Below the pieces are notes generated by a model, which saw only the letters and a list, made by a program, of their open reading frames with translations, made no database searches and was not told the origin of the DNA. The position numbers were made by a program, and so were the translations under genes. Of a stretch of DNA of 49,053 nt, positions 43,288 through 49,053 are shown piece after piece; position 1 is the stretch's first letter, and every line of letters starts with the position of its first letter. The stretch is from Bacillota bacterium (GTDB lineage Bacteria > Bacillota > Clostridia > Acetivibrionales > DSM-1351): NCBI GenBank assembly GCA_023397905.1, contig JAEWSZ010000235.1, positions 1-49,053 of the forward strand, given 5' to 3'.

Positions 43288-43305
43288 CAAAGGAATATTC
43301 CTTTG
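43288..43305 (+). other. Perfect 18-bp palindrome between rpsO and pnp
   Basis: CAAAGGAATATTCCTTTG is a fully symmetric dyad. It could be an operator. The rest of the gap 43182-43558 has no gene that I can support. Confidence 0.5.
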
Positions 43306-43511
43306 GGTCTGCATATGGTCTATGGACGGTAGAAGGTAGATTGTGCGTCAAAATGCAGCCGGCAGAAACAGTCCGGATTTAAGGGCTTGTTTACGGCGGC
43401 AGGGTATGACAGGGATTTTGGCGTAGAATCTACATGCTACAGTCTATAGTTTTAAATATCATATGAATGGGGAGCAGGGATTTGACACGTCGATCTTCTC
43501 TCCGAGCAATG

Positions 43512-43533
43512 AAAATCCGCAAGCGGGTTTTCC
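43512..43533 (+). terminator. Terminator-like hairpin in the pnp leader
   Basis: AAAATCCGC (43512-43520), AA loop, GCGGGTTTT (43523-43531, one T-G) with a short T run, 28 bp before the pnp start. It may attenuate pnp or be a processing site. Confidence 0.45.
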
Positions 43534-43558
43534 CACAAAAATTATAAGGAGGACTAGC

Positions 43559-45670
43559 ATGTTTAAAACATTCAGCATGGAACTTGCCGGCAGAACTCTT
43601 ACCGTAGAAACAGGAAAGCTGGCTCAGCTGGCCAATGGCGCAGCATTAATAAGATATGGGGACACGGTAATAATGTCTTCGGCTACCGCATCCGCGAACC
43701 CGAGAGACGGAATCGACTTTTTCCCGCTAAGCGTGGATTATGAAGAACGTTTGTATGCCGTAGGAAAAATTCCGGGCGGCTTTATTAAAAGAGAAGGAAA
43801 GCCTTCCGAAAAAGCAATCCTTACTTCAAGGGTAATTGACAGGCCGATCAGACCGCTGTTCCCCAAGGATTTGAGAAATGACGTGGCCGTGGTAAATACG
43901 GTAATGTCGGTAGAACAGGACAATTCGCCTGAAATAGCCGCCATGATAGGCGCTTCAATTGCCATAAGCATTTCAGATATTCCTTTTAACGGACCTATCG
44001 GCGGAGTTGTACTGGGCTTGATAGATAATGAGGTAATAATCAATCCAAACGAAGAACAGCGTGCAAAGAGCAAAATGTATGTGACTCTCGCAGGTACAAA
44101 GGAAAAGATCACCATGATAGAAGCGGGAGCCGACATAGTTCCCGATGACGTTATGCTGGAAGCAATTAAAAAAGGCCATGAAGAAATAAAGAAGATCTGT
44201 GATTTCATAAACGGTATAGTAAATGAAATAGGCAAGCCCAAGTTTACTTATGAATCTGCCGAAGTTCCGGCGGAGTTGTTTGCCGCGGTAAAAGCTTTCG
44301 GATATGAGACCATGCGCCAGGCTGTGCTTGCCACAGACAAACAGGACAGGGACAACAAGGTCAACAAGCTGACCGAGGATACCCAGGCCGCCCTTGCAGA
44401 GCAGTTTCCGGAAATGCAGAGCAAAATCAACGATGCCATTTACAAGCTGGAAAAGAAGGTTGTCCGCGAATATATTTTAAAAGAAGGCAAACGTGTGGAC
44501 GGCAGACGCCTTGATGAAATAAGGCCCCTGTCGGCGGAGGTGGGAACACTCCCAAGAACTCACGGCTCAGGCCTGTTCCAGAGAGGCCAGACACAGGTGC
44601 TGACTACAGTTACTCTCGGAGCAATGGGCGATGTCCAGATGCTGGACGGAATAGATACCGAAGAGACCAAGAGATACATGCACCATTACAATTTCCCTGG
44701 TTACAGCGTAGGTGAAGCAAAAACTTCTAGAGGCCCTGGACGAAGGGAAATAGGACACGGTGCTCTTGCCGAAAGGTCCCTTGTACCTGTAATTCCTTCA
44801 GAACAGGACTTCCCATATGCTTTCAGACTGGTTTCTGAAGTTTTGATGTCAAACGGTTCCTCTTCCCAGGGAAGCGTTTGCGGAAGTACTCTTGCGTTAA
44901 TGGATGCCGGAGTGCCCATTAAAGCTCCGGTTGCCGGTATATCGGCAGGGCTGGTCATAGATGAGGAAAATCCGGACAATTTCATAACTTTCATGGATAT
45001 ACAGGGTATAGAAGACTTTTTCGGAGATATGGACTTCAAGGTTGCCGGTACTACGGAAGGTATCACAGCGATTCAGATGGATATCAAGGTGGACGGTCTG
45101 ACCTATGAAATTATCCGCCAGGCATTTGAACTTACCCAAAAGGGACGTATCCAGATAATCAACGACGTTATCCTAAAGGCCATACCGGCTCCCAGAAAAG
45201 AGCTTTCGGATTATGCTCCAAAGATAATTACCACAAATATTGATCCTGATAAGATCAGAGATGTAATCGGACCCGGCGGAAAGATGATAAATAAAATCAT
45301 TGCCGAAACCGGTGTAAAGATAGACATTGAAGAAGACGGAAGAGTATATATACTGACTCCGGATGCAGCAGCGGCTCAAAAAGCCCTTAAAATCATCCAG
45401 GGCATTGCCAAGGATATAGAGCCCGGTGAGGTATACATGGGCAAGGTAGTGAGGATCACTACGTTTGGAGCATTTGTTGAAATCCTTCCGGGAAAAGACG
45501 GACTCGTCCATATTTCAAAGCTCGATAAAAAGAGAGTGGAAAAGGTCGAGGATGTTGTAAACATCGGAGATGAGATTCTGGTCAAAGTAACCGAAATCGA
45601 CAAACAGGGAAGAATTAATCTCTCAAGAAAAGATGCAATGGCAGATGAAGCCAGAGAAGAAATGAAATAA
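43559..45670 (+). CDS. pnp: Polyribonucleotide nucleotidyltransferase (PNPase)
   Basis: 703 aa from ATG 43559 (AAGGAGG 6 bp upstream). 3'-5' phosphorolytic exoribonuclease of the RNA degradosome. Two RNase PH cores (FSMELAGRTLTVETGKLAQ; SGLFQRGQTQVLTTVTLG, and the catalytic stretch GSVCGSTLALMDAG), then KH (DVIGPGGKMINKI) and S1 (GKVVRITTFGAFVEILPGKDGLVHIS). Confidence 0.98.
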   Translation: MFKTFSMELAGRTLTVETGKLAQLANGAALIRYGDTVIMSSATASANPRDGIDFFPLSVDYEERLYAVGKIPGGFIKREGKPSEKAILTSRVIDRPIRPLFPKDLRNDVAVVNTVMSVEQDNSPEIAAMIGASIAISISDIPFNGPIGGVVLGLIDNEVIINPNEEQRAKSKMYVTLAGTKEKITMIEAGADIVPDDVMLEAIKKGHEEIKKICDFINGIVNEIGKPKFTYESAEVPAELFAAVKAFGYETMRQAVLATDKQDRDNKVNKLTEDTQAALAEQFPEMQSKINDAIYKLEKKVVREYILKEGKRVDGRRLDEIRPLSAEVGTLPRTHGSGLFQRGQTQVLTTVTLGAMGDVQMLDGIDTEETKRYMHHYNFPGYSVGEAKTSRGPGRREIGHGALAERSLVPVIPSEQDFPYAFRLVSEVLMSNGSSSQGSVCGSTLALMDAGVPIKAPVAGISAGLVIDEENPDNFITFMDIQGIEDFFGDMDFKVAGTTEGITAIQMDIKVDGLTYEIIRQAFELTQKGRIQIINDVILKAIPAPRKELSDYAPKIITTNIDPDKIRDVIGPGGKMINKIIAETGVKIDIEEDGRVYILTPDAAAAQKALKIIQGIAKDIEPGEVYMGKVVRITTFGAFVEILPGKDGLVHISKLDKKRVEKVEDVVNIGDEILVKVTEIDKQGRINLSRKDAMADEAREEMK

Positions 45671-45697
45671 AATAAAAAAATATTTATCTGTACTGAT

Positions 45698-45737
45698 ACC
45701 GGGGCGTAGACATGCTGTTTACGCCCGGTTTACTATT
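45698..45737 (+). terminator. Terminator after pnp
   Basis: ACCGGGGCGTA (45698-45708) pairs with TACGCCCGGT (45720-45729) with one bulged G, followed by TTACTATTT. Confidence 0.6.
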
Positions 45738-45812
45738 TGCAGTTTATTACATATTTATATTTTATAAATATGTAAAATTGACGTGAATTTTAAGCGCATT
45801 CTGGAGGACTTG

Positions 45813-47054
45813 ATGTTCAAAAAAATATTATTGGATAATGGGCTGAGATTGGTCTATGAAAAAATACCTTATGTAAGGTCGGTATCTGTTGGAATCTGGG
45901 TAGGCTGCGGTTCGAGAAATGAAACCTCCGCAAATAACGGCATATCTCATTTTATTGAGCACATGCTTTTCAAGGGTACGGAGAAACGCTCGGCAAAGGA
46001 TATTGCGGAGTGCATCGATGCTATAGGCGGCCAGATCAATGCTTTTACGGGAAAAGAATGCACCTGTTATTATACAAAAACACTTGACACACATCTTGAT
46101 ATTGCGCTGGACGTCTTGTCGGACATGTTTTTCAATTCCGAATTTGCAGGCGGGGATATCAAGGTTGAAAAAAGAGTCGTAATCGAAGAAATAGGCATGT
46201 ATGAAGATACGCCAGAGGAACTGGTGCACGATATATTTTCCGAGATGGTGTGGAGCGGAAATCCGCTGGGCTATCCCATACTCGGAACCCCAAAATGCAT
46301 CAACCGCTTCAATAAAAAAATGATCAAGCAATACATGGAGGAAAACTACACTCCGTTTAATACGGTGATTTCAGTAGCGGGCAATTTTGACGAAGAAGGA
46401 CTTATAGAGGAAATCAGGAAATATTTTGGAAACTGGAAATGCAGCAAGGATTTTGCACTGAATTACTCAACGGTGGAATATAAAAAGGACCGTGTAGTAC
46501 GTGAAAAGGATACCGAACAGGTCCATCTCTGCATGGGCTTTAACGGAGTCGAGCACGGAGACGACAGGATATACTCGCTGCTTGCGCTGAACAATATTTT
46601 CGGCGGCGGAATGAGTTCCCGCCTGTTTCAGAATATAAGAGAGGAAAAAGGGCTGGTTTATTCCATTTACTCATATCCCTCAACTTATAAAAACGCCGGC
46701 CTTTTTATGATATATGCCGGGATGAATCCCGAATACCTGCAGAACGTAATAGACCTCACCAAAAGCGAAATAGACCTGATGGTACGCAAAGGGATCACCG
46801 GGGATGAGCTTGCCAAATCCAAGGAGCAGCTAAAAGGCAACTTCTTACTGGGCCTGGAGAGCACCAACAGCAGGATGAACAGCATAGGGAAAGCCGAGCT
46901 TATGCTGGGTAAAATAAATACTACGGAAGAAATATTGCAGAAGATGGATAATATTTCACTTGAGAATATTCATGAAGTAATCGAGCTGATATTTAAATAT
47001 GATTATATGAGCATTTCAGCCGTAGGGAACTTGAAAAAGGAAATAGAAGCATAG
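45813..47054 (+). CDS. M16-family zinc peptidase
   Basis: 413 aa from ATG 45813 (TGGAGG 5 bp upstream); a GTG at 45783 is less likely. Inverted zinc motif H-F-I-E-H at 46-50 with the downstream Glu in VVIEEIGMYEDTPEE, and YTPFNTVISVAGNF in the linker. This YmxG/MPP-like protein commonly lies after pnp in Firmicutes. Substrate unknown. Confidence 0.93.
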   Translation: MFKKILLDNGLRLVYEKIPYVRSVSVGIWVGCGSRNETSANNGISHFIEHMLFKGTEKRSAKDIAECIDAIGGQINAFTGKECTCYYTKTLDTHLDIALDVLSDMFFNSEFAGGDIKVEKRVVIEEIGMYEDTPEELVHDIFSEMVWSGNPLGYPILGTPKCINRFNKKMIKQYMEENYTPFNTVISVAGNFDEEGLIEEIRKYFGNWKCSKDFALNYSTVEYKKDRVVREKDTEQVHLCMGFNGVEHGDDRIYSLLALNNIFGGGMSSRLFQNIREEKGLVYSIYSYPSTYKNAGLFMIYAGMNPEYLQNVIDLTKSEIDLMVRKGITGDELAKSKEQLKGNFLLGLESTNSRMNSIGKAELMLGKINTTEEILQKMDNISLENIHEVIELIFKYDYMSISAVGNLKKEIEA

Positions 47055-47096
47055 AGAATCCTGAAATCAGGAGAGAATCAAGAATAGATTCCATTG

Positions 47097-47123
47097 AAAA
47101 AATCGCCCAGGCGATTTTTTTTT
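47097..47123 (+). terminator. Terminator of the M16 peptidase gene
   Basis: AAAAAATCGCC (47097-47107) and GGCGATTTTTT (47110-47120) with three more T. Confidence 0.85.
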
Positions 47124-47139
47124 GCCCTGAATCAATTAA

Positions 47140-47304
47140 AGCAAACTTCCAACGGAAATCACGGACAAAAAAGTACATAAATTCAGCTTCAGCTCTTCAG
47201 TGCAGAAATTTGCGCAGCAAACTTCCAAATGAAAATCACGAATAAAAAAGTACACAGATTCCGTCTCTGAGGGAATTTGCAATGAAAATCACGAAGTGAT
47301 TTTC
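47140..47304 (+). repeat. Tandem degenerate repeats between the M16 gene and dpaA
   Basis: Two copies of a 45-46 bp unit, 47140-47184 and 47216-47261, beginning AGCAAACTTCCAA and containing GAAATCACG/GAAAATCACG and AAAAAAGTACA. A third partial copy of GAAAATCACGA forms a hairpin GAAAATCAC-gaa-GTGATTTTC (47284-47304). The gap 47055-47396 otherwise holds the M16 terminator and the dpaA promoter. Confidence 0.75.
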
Positions 47305-47315
47305 TATGGACTGGC

Positions 47316-47343
47316 ACTGGGGATTTGTCCAATTCATAAGATA
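47316..47343 (+). promoter_or_regulatory. Candidate sigma-K promoter of dpaAB
   Basis: CATAAGATA (47335-47343) fits the sigma-K -10 pattern CATANNNTA; AC at 47316-47317 stands 17 bp upstream as the minimal -35. dpaAB is a sigma-K operon in Bacillus subtilis. Confidence 0.5.
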
Positions 47344-47396
47344 TATTAGTCGTCATAAATAGTTTATAATCAATACCTTGGAACGGGGGGCTGTGT

Positions 47397-48269
47397 GTGG
47401 AAGGCAAGACATTTAGCATCATAGGCGGAGATTTGAGGAATGTTAAGCTGGCCGAATTCCTTGCAGAGGAAGGGAATTCTGTTAATATATATGGCTTTGG
47501 CAAAGCCGGATTCGAAATAAAGCTGGAGCAAAGCAATACTTTGGAGGAAGCCATTGACAGCTCCGAGGTGGTAATTGGTCCGATACCTTGCTCAAATGAC
47601 AACGAACTTATAAATGCGCCCTTTCATTCAGAAAAAATCTATATAAACGAAGTCTTCAAGTGCATGAATAAAAACCAATTATTTATTGCAGGCAGAATAA
47701 GTGAAAAAATCGTGCATCTGGCTCAGGTCTACAATGTTTATACCGTTGATATGCTTGACAGGGAAGAAATGGCGGTGCTGAATGCCATTCCCACCGCGGA
47801 GGGAGCCATCCAGATAGCAATGGAAGAAATGCCGATTACTTTACATAACAGTAACGCTCTCATACTTGGATACGGAAGGATAGGCAAAACGCTGGCAAAA
47901 ATGCTGCAGGGAATAGGCGCCAGTGTTTATGTGGAAGCACGCAAATATTCGGATTTTGCATGGATTAAAAGTTATGGCTATAAACCTGTCAGTTTAAATG
48001 AATTATCGCAGACTGTAAAAAATATGAATGTAGTTTTCAATACTATTCCATCAATTGTATTAAATAATGAGGTGCTGAATTTAGTAAATCCTGACTGCCT
48101 TATTATTGATCTTGCTTCCAAACCGGGCGGAGTCGACTTTGAAAAGGCAAAGGAGCTTGGCATTAAAGCAATCTGGGCACTGTCGCTTCCCGGAAAAGTT
48201 GCCCCTGTTACAGCTGCTGAATTTATTAAGGATACTGCTTACAATATTATTGAAGAGTTGGGGGTATAA
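47397..48269 (+). CDS. dpaA: Dipicolinate synthase subunit A
   Basis: 290 aa from GTG 47397, 6 bp after CGGGGGG. NAD(P)-binding protein (ALILGYGRIGKTLAKML) of the two-subunit enzyme that makes dipicolinic acid in the mother cell for spore core mineralisation. Conserved FSIIGGDLRN start, VIGPIPCS and LASKPGGVDF. Directly followed by dpaB (2 bp gap). Confidence 0.95.
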   Translation: MEGKTFSIIGGDLRNVKLAEFLAEEGNSVNIYGFGKAGFEIKLEQSNTLEEAIDSSEVVIGPIPCSNDNELINAPFHSEKIYINEVFKCMNKNQLFIAGRISEKIVHLAQVYNVYTVDMLDREEMAVLNAIPTAEGAIQIAMEEMPITLHNSNALILGYGRIGKTLAKMLQGIGASVYVEARKYSDFAWIKSYGYKPVSLNELSQTVKNMNVVFNTIPSIVLNNEVLNLVNPDCLIIDLASKPGGVDFEKAKELGIKAIWALSLPGKVAPVTAAEFIKDTAYNIIEELGV

Positions 48270-48271
48270 AA

Positions 48272-48856
48272 ATGTTACTGGAAGGAGTCAGAGTTGGATA
48301 TGCACTTACGGGCTCATTCTGCACTTTTGATAAAGCAATCCCGCAAATAGAAAAGCTGGTTAACGAAGGCGCGGACGTGATTCCGATAATTTCCGGAGCT
48401 GTGGACGAGTTAGACACAAGATTCGGAAAAGCAGAAGATTTTAAAAATGACATACAGGCAATTACGGGCAAAAAGCCCATAAGCACAATAGTTGAAGCTG
48501 AACCCATAGGGCCCAGGGCCCTTCTTGATATATTGGTCATTGCGCCCTGTACGGGAAACACCATTGCAAAGATTGCCAACGCCATCACAGACAGTCCTGT
48601 CACAATGGCATGCAAAGCGCATTTGAGAAATATGCGCCCTGTGGTAATCGCAATATCTACAAATGACGGTCTGAGCGCCAACGCTAAAAACCTCGGACTG
48701 CTTCTGAATACCAGGAACATATATCTGGTACCCTTCGGGCAGGATGATCCCGTAAAAAAATGTACTTCGCTGGTTGCCGATTTCGATCAGATACTGCCTA
48801 CTGTTATAAATGCAATGCAGAATATTCAGATCCAGCCGCTTTTGATATGTAAATAG
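48272..48856 (+). CDS. dpaB: Dipicolinate synthase subunit B
   Basis: 194 aa flavoprotein of the DPA synthase. Motifs GYALTGSFCTFDKA, the IAPCTGNTIAKIANAITDSPVTMA flavin fold and RPVVIAISTNDGL. GTTGGGGG upstream lies in the end of dpaA. Presence of dpaAB shows a spore former that uses the Bacillus-type route. Confidence 0.95.
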   Translation: MLLEGVRVGYALTGSFCTFDKAIPQIEKLVNEGADVIPIISGAVDELDTRFGKAEDFKNDIQAITGKKPISTIVEAEPIGPRALLDILVIAPCTGNTIAKIANAITDSPVTMACKAHLRNMRPVVIAISTNDGLSANAKNLGLLLNTRNIYLVPFGQDDPVKKCTSLVADFDQILPTVINAMQNIQIQPLLICK

Positions 48857-49053
48857 AGGTTGGGGGTTAGAAGTATAGAAGTGCAGGAGAAAACCGTAGA
48901 ATCAGAATTCAGCTGCCAGGATTCAGAAATCAGAATAAAACCTTAAGGGCGGAAGTTCAGAAGTACTAGGCGTATAGGAGCAGAATTCAGGAGTCAGAGG
49001 AACCCGGTAATATGTGATCTGAAAAAGGTCTGTAAAATAAGCTTTCTATGATA
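48857..49053 (+). repeat. Degenerate AG-rich repeats at the right end
   Basis: No gene seen. The stretch is built of scrambled short repeats around CAGAATTCAG (exact at 48903-48912 and 48981-48990) with relatives such as GGATTCAGAAATCAG and GGAGTCAGAGG. Relatives also occur at 47055-47085 (GAATCCTGAAATCAGG). Confidence 0.6.

Noticed and set aside
1..49053. CRISPR array, insertion sequence, prophage or integrated element.
   Set aside because: I found no regularly spaced repeats with unique spacers, no transposase, integrase or phage gene; the repeats seen are short and intergenic.

Overview
The window is a chromosomal segment of an endospore-forming, low-to-mid GC Clostridia-class Firmicute, most like the cellulolytic clostridia (Ruminiclostridium/Acetivibrio group). 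The main evidence is the hutP-aroH-cmk-ispH/rpsA order with IspH fused to ribosomal protein S1, the dipicolinate synthase pair dpaAB at the right end, a cryptic vanG-type cluster, strong AGGAGG-type ribosome sites and sigma-A style promoters. The genus is an inference from gene content and I could not test it.

Layout. 1-6.6 kb, + strand, core genes: HutP-like regulator, AroH chorismate mutase, cytidylate kinase, IspH-S1 fusion, CheR, and MurD, with a tRNA-Leu(CAG) facing the other way between CheR and MurD. 6.6-8.8 kb, - strand: a two-gene putative DNA-repair unit (radical SAM/HhH protein plus its DUF4130-type partner). 9.2-10.8 kb: ACT-domain protein and PFL/DUF711 protein. 11.0-15.9 kb: DUF2752 membrane protein, a GT4 glycosyltransferase, UDP-glucose dehydrogenase and a PIN-PhoH ATPase, separated by intergenic regions that hold small ORFs, repeat-rich promoters and a candidate small RNA. 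16.2-18.2 kb: an antibiotic-resistance type ABC-F protein behind a long leader with a 4-codon ORF and a terminator. 18.3-22.3 kb: an LCP cell-wall ligase (- strand), a DUF2318 Fe-S type protein and a first two-component system. 22.5-27.6 kb: vanR-vanS-vanG-vanXY-vanT, a D-Ala-D-Ser type glycopeptide-resistance cluster whose racemase lacks the usual membrane domain. 27.6-31 kb: small membrane protein, HAD phosphatase, GNAT acetyltransferase, EamA transporter. 31-35.6 kb, - strand: MoxR-DUF58-transglutaminase operon. 36-42.4 kb: DeoR regulator, sugar-type ABC importer (two permeases and a lipoprotein, no ATPase), PHP phosphoesterase and HAD phosphatase. 42.4-48.9 kb: small membrane protein, rpsO, pnp, M16 peptidase, dpaA, dpaB.

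Cell-wall functions recur: MurD, LCP ligase, UDP-glucuronate synthesis with a glycosyltransferase, and the van cluster. Antibiotic defence appears twice (ABC-F and vanG cluster). The most interesting non-coding signals are an attenuator-like leader in front of the ABC-F gene, a 26-bp identical repeat shared by two intergenic regions (one copy closed by an 11-bp inverted repeat with two internal hairpins), and 11-bp-spaced TTAA-type direct repeats that start exactly 49 bp upstream of the -10 box in three separate regions. I saw no insertion sequence, phage gene, CRISPR array or rRNA.
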